Shown here: positions 50,633 through 60,919 of the stretch, piece after piece
Layout: each line of letters opens with the position of its first letter
Position numbering within the stretch: the first letter of the stretch is position 1
Source: Paenibacillus glycanilyticus
GTDB lineage: Bacteria > Bacillota > Bacilli > Paenibacillales > Paenibacillaceae
Direction of reading: 5' to 3'
Assembly: GCF_030161375.1 (NCBI RefSeq)
Contig: NZ_BSSQ01000014.1
Location: 179,230-243,229, forward strand
DNA length: 64,000 bases
Program-made: the position numbers and the translations under genes
Notes under the pieces: model-generated
The model's database searches: none
Told to the model about the DNA's origin: nothing
The model's input: only the letters and a program-made list of their open reading frames with translations

Positions 50633-51100
50633 CTATATGTCATGTTTCTCCTGCAAGTTTGATAAAACTTTTGTCAACTTTTGTTGAAACCGCTCCCGAT
50701 CGTCGCTATTCATTGCTTTTGGGCCTCTTGTTTTGCCTCCTGCGCGCCTTCTTTTTGCTAATTCATGACGTCTTTCCATCAAATAATCGATGTTCTCGTC
50801 CGAATATTGCTCACCGCGCGGAGACAGGACAATAGAACCTTTCCCGATGGCAATGCATGCGAGACCAAAATCCTGCGTAATGACAATATCGCCCTTGCTT
50901 ATATGATTCACGATATACAAGTCGACGGATTGACTGCTCCGGTCGACCTGCACAACCGAAACCCCTTCCTGCGGCTCAAGTCGGTGGTCATAGGAAGAAA
51001 CCATGACGACAGGTACGCGGAAGCTGCGTGCAGCTCGAGCAATTTCAGTCTTAACGGGACAAGCGTCGCCGTCGACGACGATTGTCGGCTCTTTTTGCAT
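50633..51100 (-). CDS. YaiI/YqxD family protein (DUF188)
   Basis: A 155-residue PIN-like fold protein: IVVDGDACPVKTEIARAARS near the N-terminus, SVDLYIVNHISKGDIVITQD in the middle and RRRAGGKTRGPKAMNSDDRE near the end. The family is widely conserved with no defined activity. The ATG at 51100 was chosen for GGTGA 10 nt upstream; an in-frame ATG at 51121 is possible. It lies just upstream of dnaG as in Bacillus. Confidence 0.9.
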   Translation of the reverse strand: MQKEPTIVVDGDACPVKTEIARAARSFRVPVVMVSSYDHRLEPQEGVSVVQVDRSSQSVDLYIVNHISKGDIVITQDFGLACIAIGKGSIVLSPRGEQYSDENIDYLMERRHELAKRRRAGGKTRGPKAMNSDDRERFQQKLTKVLSNLQEKHDI

Positions 51101-51186
51101 CAAACACGCATCACCGCTCATTTGTATATTTCATTTACCGTACTATTATATACGGCAAGACTTCAAAAAAATCCTTCATTTTGCGC

Positions 51187-51999
51187 TTATCCCCCGCGAA
51201 AATGCTCCATAATGAGGCTTGCTGTCTCCTCGACCGCGCGGTGGGAAACATCAATCACGACACATCCGATTTGTTTCATAATCGCTTCCGCGTATTCAAG
51301 TTCCTTCAGAATTCGATCCTCCGCCGCATAAGACGCGTTGTCCGGCAAGCCTAGTGCCTTAAGCCTCTCCTTGCGGATCGTGTTCAAATACGGTACCCCG
51401 ATCGTCAGGCCGATGATCCGTTCAACCGGGACATTGAACAGCTCCTTCGGAGCTTTGATTTCCGGTACTAGCGGAATGTTTGCCACCTTAAACTTCTGAT
51501 GCGCCAAATACATGGACAAAGGCGTCTTCGACGTTCGTGATACGCCAATCAGGACAATATCTGCTTTCAGAACGCCAGACGGGTCTTTCGCATCATCGTA
51601 ACGAACCGCAAATTCGACAGCATCCACCTTGCGGAAATAATCCGCGTCAAGAACATGGTTTAGACCAGGCTCTTGACGTGAATGCCGGCCGGTTTGCCGT
51701 TCGAGACTTTCGATAAGCGAGCCCAGCAAATCAATAGCTTCGACTTCATGCTCCTTGGCCAGACTCTTCATCGCGTCGCGCAAATGAGGAATAACAAGCG
51801 TATAGAGCACGATTGCACCAGATAACTTGGCTTGCAGAACAAAGCGTTCCAAGGTCGGAACGTCCATGACAAACGGCGCGCGCCGAATGTCGGTCTGGAC
51901 CGGATGGAACTGTGCCACCGCAGCTCTGACAACAAGCTCGCCGGTGTCTCCGGCAGCGTCAGATACAACGTAAATAATAACTTCAGCCGAACCTGCCAT
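51187..51999 (-). CDS. yqfL: PEP synthetase/PPDK regulatory protein (YqfL)
   Basis: A 270-residue bifunctional kinase/pyrophosphorylase of the DUF299 family. YVVSDAAGDTGELVVRAAVA at the start, the P-loop-like GVSRTSKTPLSMYLAHQKFK near residue 146, and the conserved C-terminal NASYAAEDRILKELEYAEA fit. It acts on pyruvate phosphate dikinase or a relative. The ATG at 51999 is 9 nt after AAGGA. In B. subtilis ccpN lies between glyS and yqfL; it is absent here. Confidence 0.92.
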   Translation of the reverse strand: MAGSAEVIIYVVSDAAGDTGELVVRAAVAQFHPVQTDIRRAPFVMDVPTLERFVLQAKLSGAIVLYTLVIPHLRDAMKSLAKEHEVEAIDLLGSLIESLERQTGRHSRQEPGLNHVLDADYFRKVDAVEFAVRYDDAKDPSGVLKADIVLIGVSRTSKTPLSMYLAHQKFKVANIPLVPEIKAPKELFNVPVERIIGLTIGVPYLNTIRKERLKALGLPDNASYAAEDRILKELEYAEAIMKQIGCVVIDVSHRAVEETASLIMEHFRGG

Positions 52000-52060
52000 A
52001 ATCATCATTCCTTCCTTCTATGGATTGACGACAAGGATACGGGCGACGAGTATGCCACTA

Positions 52061-54142
52061 TTACCAGACCAGCTTCGAAAAGTCGGCGATCGCTGTAATA
52101 TCGTCCGCGATAAGCGCCAAAGCGGCAAGACGGTTGTTGCGAACGGCGTCTTCCTTAGCCATTACCATGACGGAATCGAAATAAGCGTTAATGGCTTGCT
52201 TCAGCGAAGACAAATTCGCCAGTGCTGCCGCAATATCTCCTGCGGCGATTGCGCTGGCAACTGCCGGATGAGCTTGCTGCCATTGCTCGTAAAGCACGCC
52301 TTCAGCAGCTACTTCGAACAAAGCAGGATCTACGTTGCGCGATTCTGCCTTGGAAGCCAGATTGCAAACCCGGTTAAAGGCATCAATCGTTAGCTTGAAT
52401 TCACTGCGCTCGTTGCCGGAAGCCAGTCCATTAATAAGCGCGGCACGTTCAACAGTTATACGCAGATCATTAAAGCCGGTTGCCATGACGGCATCCACGA
52501 CGTCATAACGGTTAGCTTGCTCCGACAATACATTCTTCACGCGAAGAGCAAAGAAGTCGTTCAAGTCTTTACGGATTTCATCCGCGCCGCGTTTCATCCC
52601 GCGCGCGGCATGCACTTCAAGTGCTGCATCAAACAAATCGGACAGCTTCAGATCAATTCCTTGCGCCAAAATAATCTGAACAATACCCGATGCCTGACGG
52701 CGAAGCGCGTAAGGGTCTTGCGATCCCGTCGGAATAATGCCGATCGAGAAGCAACCGGCAATCGTATCCATTTTGTCAGCCAAGCTGACGATGGCCCCCG
52801 TAAGGGACGCCGGTGCACGGTCGCCTGCAAAACGAGGCTGGTAATGCTCGTTGATCGCTTTGGCTACAACTTCGCTCTCGCCTGCTTTGCGGGCATAATC
52901 CTCGCCCATAATGCCTTGCAGCTCTGGGAACTCGTATACCATTTGAGTTACAAGGTCAAATTTGCAAATATCCGCAGCGCGGCTTGCTGCTGCAGCCGTA
53001 TCTGCGTCCACTCCTAGCTTCGAAGCAATCAGGTCGGCAGTTGCGCGGATTCTTCTAACCTTATCGGCTACCGAGCCAAGTTCCTCGTGGTATACGATAT
53101 TTTCAAGCTTGGCAAGTGCGTCGTTGATCGCCAGCTTCTGATCTTCCTCGTAGAAGAATTTCGCATCGGACAGACGAGCCCGAAGTACCTTTTCGTTGCC
53201 TTTAGCCACGTTCTCAATCGAAGTACGGTCGCCGTTGCGCACCGTAACGAAGAATGGCTGCAATTGGCCTTCCGTATTTAATACAGGGAAGTAACGCTGA
53301 TGCTCTCGCATCGAAGTGATCAGAACTTCTTGCGGGATATTCAAGAAGGCAGGATCGAAGGTCCCATATAATACGTTCGGATACTCAACGAGGAATAAGA
53401 CCTCTTCGAGCAAATCTTCCTTAATTGCAATTTCCCAGCCTTTTTCCTTGGCGAGTTCTTCGATTTGAGCCACGATCAGCTTCTCGCGTTCTTCAACGTC
53501 TACGATGACTTGCTGCTCGCGCAAACGCTCTTTATAGTCCTCAGGAGAAGCTACAACGGTCTCTTCGCCAAGGAAACGATGGCCGCGGGACACATTGCCG
53601 CTCTTCACGTTTGTAATCTCAACCGGAATAATCTCTTGGCCAAACAAAGCGATAATCCACTTGATCGGTCGTACAAACTTCAGCTCGTAATTGCCCCAAC
53701 GCATATTTTTCGGGAAGGACATCGATGTGATCAGATTCGTCAAACCTTCTGGGAGCACGGAAGCTGTATGCGTTCCTACGCTGCTTTTGTTCGCATATAC
53801 GTACTCAACGCCAGCAAGCTCCTGGAAGAAGAATTGCTCCGGTTCAACGCCTTGGCTGCGCGCGAATCCAAGCGCTGCTTTGCTCCAATTGCCTTGGTCG
53901 TCAAGCGCGATTTTGCGGGATGGACCTTTAACCTGCTCATTTACATCTTCTTGCTTCTCTGCCACGCCTTTTACGTGCAAAGCAAGACGGCGCGGAGTTG
54001 CGTATACGTCAACTGCCTCGTAAGGAATACGCGAGTCATCGAACCATTTGACCGCTTTCTCTTTCAACTGATTCATCGCGCTGCGCACAAAACGGGCAGG
54101 CACTTCCTCAAGCCCAATCTCCAGCAACAAATCTTTAGCCAT
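52061..54142 (-). CDS. glyS: Glycyl-tRNA synthetase beta subunit
   Basis: A 693-residue beta chain of the alpha2-beta2 GlyRS. It starts [20 protein letters not shown], contains [20 protein letters not shown] near 195, an HD-like region (about 340-560) and a C-terminal anticodon-binding domain. It overlaps glyQ by 8 nt. Charging of tRNA-Gly is controlled by the upstream Gly T-box. Confidence 0.97.
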   Translation of the reverse strand: MAKDLLLEIGLEEVPARFVRSAMNQLKEKAVKWFDDSRIPYEAVDVYATPRRLALHVKGVAEKQEDVNEQVKGPSRKIALDDQGNWSKAALGFARSQGVEPEQFFFQELAGVEYVYANKSSVGTHTASVLPEGLTNLITSMSFPKNMRWGNYELKFVRPIKWIIALFGQEIIPVEITNVKSGNVSRGHRFLGEETVVASPEDYKERLREQQVIVDVEEREKLIVAQIEELAKEKGWEIAIKEDLLEEVLFLVEYPNVLYGTFDPAFLNIPQEVLITSMREHQRYFPVLNTEGQLQPFFVTVRNGDRTSIENVAKGNEKVLRARLSDAKFFYEEDQKLAINDALAKLENIVYHEELGSVADKVRRIRATADLIASKLGVDADTAAAASRAADICKFDLVTQMVYEFPELQGIMGEDYARKAGESEVVAKAINEHYQPRFAGDRAPASLTGAIVSLADKMDTIAGCFSIGIIPTGSQDPYALRRQASGIVQIILAQGIDLKLSDLFDAALEVHAARGMKRGADEIRKDLNDFFALRVKNVLSEQANRYDVVDAVMATGFNDLRITVERAALINGLASGNERSEFKLTIDAFNRVCNLASKAESRNVDPALFEVAAEGVLYEQWQQAHPAVASAIAAGDIAAALANLSSLKQAINAYFDSVMVMAKEDAVRNNRLAALALIADDITAIADFSKLVW

Positions 54143-55022
54143 TGTTCTCCACTCCTTTCTTCAGCAGAGGGAATCCAAGACGTTCCCGCTCCTCCAGATA
54201 TGTTGCCGCGCAGGCACGCGCCAGATTGCGGACGCGCATAATGTAACCGGTACGCTCCGTAACGCTGATTGCGCCGCGCGCGTCAAGCAAGTTGAACGTA
54301 TGGGAGCATTTCAGTACGTAGTCGTACGCAGGGAAAACCAGTTTATGCTCCATCGTTTTTTTCGCTTCGGCCTCATACATGTTGAAGAGGGAGAACAGCA
54401 TTTCCGAATCGGATGTTTCAAACGTATATTTGGAATGCTCAAACTCCGGCTGCAGGAACACGTCGCCATAAGTTACGCCGTTCACCCATTCCAGATCGAA
54501 TACGTTTTCTTTCTCCTGAATGTACGAAGCAAGGCGCTCCATACCGTAAGTAATCTCAACCGCTACCGGATTCGCGTCGATGCCGCCAACCTGCTGGAAG
54601 TACGTGAATTGGGTAATTTCCATGCCGTTAAGCCATACTTCCCAGCCAAGCCCCCATGCCCCAAGCGTCGGCGATTCCCAGTTGTCTTCAACAAAACGGA
54701 TATCGTGATGCTTCGGATCAATGCCAAGACGCTTCAAGCTTTCCAGATACAACTCCTGAATATTGTCCGGGGACGGCTTCAGAATAACTTGGAACTGGTG
54801 ATGCTGGTATAAGCGGTTCGGATTCTCTCCGTAACGGCCGTCAGCAGGACGGCGGGATGGCTCTACGTAAGCCACGTTCCACGGCTCTGGGCCAATGGTA
54901 CGGAGAAAAGTCATCGGGTTCATTGTTCCCGCGCCTTTTTCCACGTCGTACGGTTGTACTAGGATACAGTTTTGCTCTGCCCAAAATTGCTGCAGTGTCA
55001 ATATCATGCCTTGAAAATTCAT
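54135..55022 (-). CDS. glyQ: Glycyl-tRNA synthetase alpha subunit
   Basis: A 295-residue catalytic class II chain: [20 protein letters not shown], then [20 protein letters not shown] (motif 2 region) and [14 protein letters not shown]. The ATG at 55022 follows AAGGAGCGAAAGGTC; an in-frame reading extending to 55271 runs through the T-box and is not coding. Confidence 0.97.
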   Translation of the reverse strand: MNFQGMILTLQQFWAEQNCILVQPYDVEKGAGTMNPMTFLRTIGPEPWNVAYVEPSRRPADGRYGENPNRLYQHHQFQVILKPSPDNIQELYLESLKRLGIDPKHHDIRFVEDNWESPTLGAWGLGWEVWLNGMEITQFTYFQQVGGIDANPVAVEITYGMERLASYIQEKENVFDLEWVNGVTYGDVFLQPEFEHSKYTFETSDSEMLFSLFNMYEAEAKKTMEHKLVFPAYDYVLKCSHTFNLLDARGAISVTERTGYIMRVRNLARACAATYLEERERLGFPLLKKGVENNG

Positions 55023-55065
55023 GACCTTTCGCTCCTTTATCAATAGTTTAGGCGGATCCGGGGAT

Positions 55066-55300
55066 GCAAAAAAGCTCCCGTCTCTACGCCTGCTGCCAGA
55101 CGTAGGGACGAGAGCTGACTCCCGCGGTTCCACCCTACTTGATTTCCGCTTAGCGCTGCTCGTTCCAGCAACGTGCGAAAATCCTCTTTTCGTTAACTGA
55201 CTCCGGAGTGCCGTTTCGCATGTTTGGCCTGCCCGGGCTTCCACTATCCCCGAATCGCTAGCGCAAGGCATTAACTGCTACTTTCTCCATCACTGTCCTT
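55066..55300 (-). ncRNA. T-box leader of glyQS (Gly specifier)
   Basis: On the minus strand the leader holds stem I, a specifier GGC at 55210-55212 followed by ACTCCGGAG, the T-box GGGTGGAACCGCGG (about 55124-55137) and the terminator hairpin (55069-55113) with a TTTTTT run. Stems II and IIA/B are short or absent, as in the compact glyQS T-box group. Confidence 0.93.
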
Positions 55301-55314
55301 ATTCATATTCCCAT

Positions 55315-55343
55315 ATATTAAACATTTTTAATGCTGTTGTCAA
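55315..55343 (-). promoter_or_regulatory. Vegetative promoter of glyQS
   Basis: Minus-strand TTGACA (55338-55343), a 17-nt spacer and TAATAT (55315-55320). It lies directly between the recO stop codon and the T-box. Confidence 0.85.
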
Positions 55344-55371
55344 ACCAGATATTAGGTACGAATGCCCATAT

Positions 55372-56121
55372 TTATTCAAAGGAATATTTGTCCATCTGAT
55401 CAAGGAAGGTCCTTGACTTCAGCTGTATGCCAATGTGGACATCCATCAGGCCCCGCATCAGCTTTTTCAACTCTTGTTTCGTTTCCGGCTTGACCTGAAT
55501 CGCTCCAAGACGTCTCAAGTCCATGCGGCTGAACAATTTCATAAGCTTGTAAGCTCCATCGCTCATCGACATCGCTTGGGCATCGTTTCTCGCGCAACGC
55601 GAACATAACACTCCGCCTGCATGCGGACTTAAGCGATACGGTCCTTGATCGCTCGAGCAATTCACGCAATAGTCCATCTCAGGCGAATACCCCGCTACAT
55701 CCAAGATGCGCATCTCGTATAGATGCGATATGATCTGAGGATCTTTGCCTTCCTGAAGTGCCGCAAGGCCTGCCTTCAGCTGCTCAAACAGCAAGACGCC
55801 TGACTCGTCTTCTTGCAGCGTTCTGTCCGTCAACTCCGCCATGTAAGACGCATAGGCAGCCAGATCAAGCTGTTCACGCAAAAGATGGTGAGATTCAAGA
55901 ATCTCACCAGCGTTAAGAGAACCTAATCCTTTATTCCGGAAAAATACGAACTCTCCGTATGTAAATGGCTGCGCGAGAGAAGCATATCTACTCTTCACCT
56001 TCTTCGCGCCGCGCACCATTACGCCAAGCTTGCCGTTTGTTTGCGTCAGTAGCGTAATTATTTTATTGCCTTCCCCATAGTCCATGCTGCGGATGACAAT
56101 GCCCTCCACACGATATAGCAT
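55372..56121 (-). CDS. recO: DNA repair protein RecO
   Basis: A 249-residue recombination mediator. An N-terminal OB fold (VEGIVIRSMDYGEGNKIITL) is followed by a helical domain and a zinc module with CVNCSSDQGPYRLSPHAGGVL and CSRC. It acts with RecR to load RecA. It lies between yqzL and glyQ as in Bacillus. Confidence 0.94.
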   Translation of the reverse strand: MLYRVEGIVIRSMDYGEGNKIITLLTQTNGKLGVMVRGAKKVKSRYASLAQPFTYGEFVFFRNKGLGSLNAGEILESHHLLREQLDLAAYASYMAELTDRTLQEDESGVLLFEQLKAGLAALQEGKDPQIISHLYEMRILDVAGYSPEMDYCVNCSSDQGPYRLSPHAGGVLCSRCARNDAQAMSMSDGAYKLMKLFSRMDLRRLGAIQVKPETKQELKKLMRGLMDVHIGIQLKSRTFLDQMDKYSFE

Positions 56122-56170
56122 ACTACCTTCTCCCCCATGCTTGATTCAAGGCAGCCTGCAAAGTACACAA

Positions 56171-56332
56171 TTAAGGGGCAGACGAATCCTCGAACTCAGC
56201 AGCAAACTCCTCATTGTCTCCCGGCAAATGTTGAGGATGATTCTCTGGACCAAGTTGATCCATTTCCTTGTAGAGCATGTATGACTCCACGTCACCGGTC
56301 AATGTAAAATACTTCCACGAAAAATTTCGCAT
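56171..56332 (-). CDS. yqzL: YqzL family small protein
   Basis: A 53-residue protein that begins MRNFSWKYFTLTGDVESYML followed by YKEM, matching the YqzL pattern (FSWKVFSQTGNV-TYLL-KE). Its C-terminal 25 residues are acidic (DNEEFAAEFEDSS) and extend beyond the B. subtilis protein. It sits between era and recO, the conserved place. Function unknown. Confidence 0.88.
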   Translation of the reverse strand: MRNFSWKYFTLTGDVESYMLYKEMDQLGPENHPQHLPGDNEEFAAEFEDSSAP

Positions 56333-56432
56333 TCGTATTCATCCCTTTCCGCCATGGAAATGAAGCCCCAGACGGTAATTAGGATACGAAGATTCCCCGA
56401 ATGCTATCCTTAGCAATTTTCGTCAATTCGGC

Positions 56433-57332
56433 TTAATCGTGACGGAAGCCGAAATCCTTCAAGACGCGATCCTGATTGCGCCAATCCTTCTTCACTTTGA
56501 CCCATAGCTCCAAGAAAGTACGGGAGCCAAGCAAAGCTTCTATATCGCGGCGGGCTTGCTTGCCGACTTCCTTAAGCAAGGCGCCTTTCTTGCCGATAAT
56601 GATGCCCTTCTGGGAATCCCGCTCGACAAAAATCACTGCGCCGATATAAACAACACCATTCTCCTGCACGCGCATGTCTTCGATGCCAACGGCAATGGAA
56701 TGCGGAATTTCTTCGCGCGTCATATGCAGGATTTTCTCGCGAATCAGCTCAGATACGACAAACTGCTCCGGATGATCCGTTACTTGATCGGCCGGGTAAT
56801 ATTGAGGACCTTCCGGCAAATATTTCTGAAGCTGCGCAAGCAGTGTTTCTACGTTGTTGCCTTGAAGAGCCGAGATCGGTACAATCTCCGCAAACGGGTA
56901 CAGATCCTTGTATTGCGTAATTGTCTCGAACAGCAGCTCCGGCTGCACTTTGTCAATCTTGTTCATAACAAGAAATACAGGCGTATCAACCTTCTTAAGC
57001 TGTTCTATAATAAAACGGTCGCCGCCGCCAAGTCCGTCTGCCACATCGATGAGGAATAGAACGGCTTCGACTTCTTTCAGAGCGCCTTCCGCTGTTTTCA
57101 TCATGTAGTCGCCAAGCTTGGACTGCGGTTTGTGGATACCCGGCGTATCCAGGAATACAATCTGGGAAGTATCCGTTGTGTATACGCCATGAATCTTATT
57201 GCGCGTCGTTTGGGGCTTATCCGACATAATGGCGATTTTTTGCCCGATTAAATGGTTCATAAGCGTGGATTTACCGACGTTCGGACGGCCGATAATGGCC
57301 ACAAAGCCGGAACGGAATTTCGTTTGAGTCAT
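56433..57332 (-). CDS. era: GTPase Era
   Basis: A 299-residue Ras-like GTPase with a KH domain that binds the 3' end of 16S rRNA during 30S assembly. G1 is [10 protein letters not shown] near residue 13, G3 DTPGIHK near 61, G4 NKID near 125; the KH loop is [19 protein letters not shown] near 250. The ATG at 57332 gives the family length; upstream extension is through the cdd region. It starts 9 nt before the cdd stop codon on the same strand. Confidence 0.96.
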   Translation of the reverse strand: MTQTKFRSGFVAIIGRPNVGKSTLMNHLIGQKIAIMSDKPQTTRNKIHGVYTTDTSQIVFLDTPGIHKPQSKLGDYMMKTAEGALKEVEAVLFLIDVADGLGGGDRFIIEQLKKVDTPVFLVMNKIDKVQPELLFETITQYKDLYPFAEIVPISALQGNNVETLLAQLQKYLPEGPQYYPADQVTDHPEQFVVSELIREKILHMTREEIPHSIAVGIEDMRVQENGVVYIGAVIFVERDSQKGIIIGKKGALLKEVGKQARRDIEALLGSRTFLELWVKVKKDWRNQDRVLKDFGFRHD

Positions 57333-57340
57333 CTGTATAG

Positions 57341-57772
57341 TTAACTTCCTTTCTCTAATGAAGCCGGTGTAAAAGCGCCAGGCAGCAGCTCGCTCACCGT
57401 CATAATATTCCAATTGCCGCGCAGATTGCCCATGATAACCGGCATGTCCGGTTTGCATAGTTCGATGAGAACTTGCCGGCAAACACCGCATGGGGTGATT
57501 GGTCCTTCCGTATCGCCCATCACGGCAATAACCTGGAATTCACCGGGCTGTCTGCCGTCGGCGATTGCGCGGAACAAAGCCGTTCTTTCGGCACAGTTGC
57601 AAGGGCTATACGCGGCATTCTCCACGTTGCAGCCATGGTGGATTTGTCCGTTGCCGTCCAGTAGGGCCGCGCCTACCCGGAAACCCGAATATGGTACATA
57701 GGCCCTCGACATAGCCTCCTTCGCCACTTCGAGCAAATTCGAATAATGTTCCGATAATCCCTCGAATGCCAT
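57341..57772 (-). CDS. cdd: Cytidine deaminase
   Basis: A 143-residue zinc enzyme that deaminates cytidine and deoxycytidine. [20 protein letters not shown] near residue 54 carries the first Cys ligand and catalytic Glu; [12 protein letters not shown] near residue 97 carries the other two. The N-terminal [14 protein letters not shown] is typical. The start region [10 protein letters not shown] is slightly longer than in B. subtilis. Confidence 0.96.
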   Translation of the reverse strand: MAFEGLSEHYSNLLEVAKEAMSRAYVPYSGFRVGAALLDGNGQIHHGCNVENAAYSPCNCAERTALFRAIADGRQPGEFQVIAVMGDTEGPITPCGVCRQVLIELCKPDMPVIMGNLRGNWNIMTVSELLPGAFTPASLEKGS

Positions 57773-57797
57773 GAGCCCTCAACCCCTATTCTTCGTA

Positions 57798-58160
57798 TTA
57801 ATCCCTAATAAAATGCCACAAGGGCGGCCCAAGAATGAGCAGCCCGATGATGACGGCAAAACATGTTGCTACAAGTACAGCGCCGGCAGCCACGTCTTTC
57901 GCCGCTTTCGCAAGCGGATGAATCCCGGGACTGGCAAGATCGACGGTCGATTCGACCGCTGTGTTAACCATTTCTAGCGTGATTACTAGTGCAATAGCTA
58001 ACAACAGCACCGCCCAATCCAACCGGCTTAAGGGCAGCATAGCCCCGATTATAACAACAATGCCAGCAGCTACGGAATGAATCTTCATGTGCCGCTGGGA
58101 CCGGACTGCCAAGACAATCCCCGAACATGCAAACCTAAGGCTGCGGATAAACTTCGGCAT
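57798..58160 (-). CDS. dgkA: Diacylglycerol/undecaprenol kinase
   Basis: A 120-residue trimeric membrane kinase. Three transmembrane helices and the signature ITLEMVNTAVESTVDLA followed by HPLAKAAKDVAAGAVLVAT. Gram-positive members phosphorylate undecaprenol for cell-wall lipid carrier recycling. Its ATG overlaps the ybeY stop by one base. Confidence 0.93.
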   Translation of the reverse strand: MPKFIRSLRFACSGIVLAVRSQRHMKIHSVAAGIVVIIGAMLPLSRLDWAVLLLAIALVITLEMVNTAVESTVDLASPGIHPLAKAAKDVAAGAVLVATCFAVIIGLLILGPPLWHFIRD

Positions 58161-58657
58161 TAACGCGACAAACCTGCTTTTTGCAGGACTTCTTCCTGCT
58201 TAGCCGTCATTTCCGCTTCGCCCGCATCGTCGATATGGTCGTAACCGAGCAAATGGAGGAAGCCATGTACGAACAGGAACCCGATCTCTCTCTCGAGCGA
58301 ATGGCCATAATCCTCGCTTTGCTCTTGCGCTCTCTCAACCGAGATGACGATGTCGCCAAGCATGCCCGAAATCGGATCGATCTCGTCTTCGCTTTCTACT
58401 TCGAAGATAATGTCAAGTTCCTCCGTACCGTCGTCTTGCATGGCAAAGGACAAGACATCAGTAGGACGGTCGATGTTCCGGTATTCACGGTTAAGCTGAT
58501 GGATTTGCTCATTGTCGGTGAAGGTCAATGTTACTTCTCCGTCCGTAAGACCTTCCATCTCGCCGGCGATTTGCAGAAGCTGCTCCAAGCGACTAATCCA
58601 CTCTTCGGGCACTTCCAGTTTGTCTTGTTCATTGCTCCAGTCTAATTGCAAACTCAT
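58160..58657 (-). CDS. ybeY: Endoribonuclease YbeY (rRNA maturation)
   Basis: A 165-residue zinc metalloendonuclease needed for 16S rRNA 3' processing. Metal site HGFLHLLGYDHIDDAGEAEM near residue 130 and NREYRNIDRPTDVLSFAMQD near 55. RBS AAGGAGC. It is between pgpH and dgkA, the usual order. Confidence 0.95.
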   Translation of the reverse strand: MSLQLDWSNEQDKLEVPEEWISRLEQLLQIAGEMEGLTDGEVTLTFTDNEQIHQLNREYRNIDRPTDVLSFAMQDDGTEELDIIFEVESEDEIDPISGMLGDIVISVERAQEQSEDYGHSLEREIGFLFVHGFLHLLGYDHIDDAGEAEMTAKQEEVLQKAGLSR

Positions 58658-58661
58658 GCTT

Positions 58662-60902
58662 TTAACGCTCCTTTGATTTTACATCTTCCGGGTATTCAAT
58701 CCGCGAGTGGAATATGCCAATCACGCTTTCCTTAAGCGAATGGGCGATTTTGTCCAGTTCCTTCATCGTCAAATCGCACTCATTGTATTGATTGTCCTCT
58801 ACGCGGCTTTTTATGATTTTCTGGATCATAGCTTCAACCTGTTCAACCGTTGGGTTGCGCAAACTGCGGACCGCTGCCTCCACGCAGTCAGCAAGCCCAA
58901 CAATTGCGGCTTCCTTCGATTGTGCCTTCGGCCCCGGATAACGGTACTCGTCTTCCGTGAAGCTGACCTGAATGCCCTGCTCTTCCGCTTGTTTAAGCGC
59001 TTTGAAGTAGAAGAACTTAAGCGAGGTTGTTCCATGATGCTGTTCGGCAATATCCCGAATTGGCTTCGGTATATTTTGCGCCTTCAGCATGTCCACTCCG
59101 TCGCGGGCATGAGCAACGATAATCGATTTGCTAAGTTTGGGTTCGATCGTGTCATGCGGATTCTCCATGTTGGTCTGGTTCTCGATGAAATAACTCGGCC
59201 GTTTCGTCTTGCCGATGTCGTGGTAATAAGAACCAACGCGGCAAAGCAATCCATCCGCCCCAATCGATTCGGCAGCTGCTTCCGCCAAGTTGCCTACCAT
59301 TACGCTGTGATGGTAGGTACCGGGGGTTTCCGTGAGCAGCTTGCGCAGCAGCGGATGGTTCGGGTTGGACAGTTCTACCAGCTTCAGCGCGGACAAGATG
59401 CCAAACGTAATTTCAAAAAACGGCATTAACCCGATGACAAGAATCGCAGTCAATAATCCGCTCGCGAAGGCAAATGCGAGGGAGTATACCAGCGGTCCTT
59501 GCTCCAACTGCTCGTTCAGGAACATAAGCGACAATACGGCCAGCGATCCAAACAAGCTGACCATAATTCCCGCTTTCAGAATAGTAGAGCGCTGGCTCGC
59601 CCGGTGAATGGAGAAAATCGCCGCAAGAGAAACGACGATAATGACAAATCCGTATTGAAAATCAAATATTTGAGCTTGCTGTGTATTCAGTATAATACTT
59701 CCGCTCATCGCAAACAAAACGGAGCTGATCAAAGCAAGATTCACGTCAAGCAGCAGCGTAATCAGCATCGTTCCCAGCGCGGCCGGCGCTAGATAACCGG
59801 CATAAGGCGCGGAATCCGTCTGCGTAAGCGAGATGACCTGCATCGTAATGATATTAATTAAATAAATGAGCCATAACATCAGCAGATGGGTATTGCTATG
59901 GCTTGGCTTCGTGCTGTCGTTGCTGCCGTATTGGTGCAGATACGTGTATAAGCCAACCACTATCATAACGGACATCAGGAGTAGTCCCAGCTGCGGCCAA
60001 TAGTTCCGTTTGTCTTGCAACAGCTCGGATTCTTTCAGCAGCTCGTACATCTCCGGCGTAATAATCTCGCCGCGCTTTACGATGAGATCGCCTTCTTTGA
60101 TGACGACCTGCGGCGTATTTTGTTTGGCCAGAATTTTTGCTTCATCCGTTGCTTGCTGATCCAAGAAGCGATTCGGCATAATCGTAAACCGAGCCAGTTC
60201 CTGCACGATCTCGCGGCTTGAACGATTGGTCAGAGAGCTCGCATTCACCAGCTCGGCGACTTTCGTACGGGCTGTCTCCGCGTCGCGGAGCTGCTCGCTC
60301 ATCAGCTTGCGGACGACGTCTTGTCCAACCGTGCGCATCTCTTCAAGCTGGTCAACCGTCAGGTTCGGCAGCTTGTAGAAAGTCTCTTCCGGTATCGTAT
60401 ACACCTGATCCTTGATCACCTTCGACATTTCTTCCAGAAGGGAATCGTTATACTTCCCCGTTCCCATGTTCATCTTAACGAAGTTATCTAAGAATGCGCT
60501 GTATTTGCCAGGAATTTCATTCCGATAGATTTCGACCTTGTTTTGAACCGTAACTTGATCATCCATATTCAACTGCTCAATCCGGACAAAAATTTGATCG
60601 ATCAGCTGTTCGTTGCGAAGCGCAACGTTAGAGTAGATCGGATCGATTTTGTTAGCGGCCTCTTCCTGCGCTTCCAGCGTCGCTTTGCTGTCGAAGATTT
60701 GATGCGGAGCCGCAATATCCTTGTCGCTTGGCGCATCCACCTGTATATCATAGGTTTCAGGGACCAGATGCGGTGCCAAGCTGAAATAAAACAGCAACAC
60801 AAACATAAACAAGAGCAGGATACGCACGGGTATGCTCTGTTTCCAACCAGCCGGCTTTGTCGGCTGCAGGTTAGTAGGTTTACCGGCCTGAGTCTGATTC
60901 AT
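58662..60902 (-). CDS. pgpH: Cyclic di-AMP phosphodiesterase PgpH (7TMR-HD)
   Basis: A 746-residue membrane enzyme that hydrolyses c-di-AMP. An N-terminal helix (about 26-42) anchors an extracytoplasmic 7TMR-HDED domain (about 50-300); seven transmembrane helices follow (about 310-510); the cytoplasmic HD domain has YHHSVMVGNLAEAAAE, then SYYHDIGKTKRPSYFIENQ and the late ADCVEAAVRSLRNP. Homolog of yqfF in Bacillus. Confidence 0.94.
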   Translation of the reverse strand: MNQTQAGKPTNLQPTKPAGWKQSIPVRILLLFMFVLLFYFSLAPHLVPETYDIQVDAPSDKDIAAPHQIFDSKATLEAQEEAANKIDPIYSNVALRNEQLIDQIFVRIEQLNMDDQVTVQNKVEIYRNEIPGKYSAFLDNFVKMNMGTGKYNDSLLEEMSKVIKDQVYTIPEETFYKLPNLTVDQLEEMRTVGQDVVRKLMSEQLRDAETARTKVAELVNASSLTNRSSREIVQELARFTIMPNRFLDQQATDEAKILAKQNTPQVVIKEGDLIVKRGEIITPEMYELLKESELLQDKRNYWPQLGLLLMSVMIVVGLYTYLHQYGSNDSTKPSHSNTHLLMLWLIYLINIITMQVISLTQTDSAPYAGYLAPAALGTMLITLLLDVNLALISSVLFAMSGSIILNTQQAQIFDFQYGFVIIVVSLAAIFSIHRASQRSTILKAGIMVSLFGSLAVLSLMFLNEQLEQGPLVYSLAFAFASGLLTAILVIGLMPFFEITFGILSALKLVELSNPNHPLLRKLLTETPGTYHHSVMVGNLAEAAAESIGADGLLCRVGSYYHDIGKTKRPSYFIENQTNMENPHDTIEPKLSKSIIVAHARDGVDMLKAQNIPKPIRDIAEQHHGTTSLKFFYFKALKQAEEQGIQVSFTEDEYRYPGPKAQSKEAAIVGLADCVEAAVRSLRNPTVEQVEAMIQKIIKSRVEDNQYNECDLTMKELDKIAHSLKESVIGIFHSRIEYPEDVKSKER

Positions 60903-60919
60903 CGAGCGGACATTCCTCT

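Noticed and set aside
55023..55271. N-terminal extension of glyQ by 83 codons
   Set aside because: The extension translates the T-box leader; the ATG at 55022 has AAGGAG and matches the family N-terminus.
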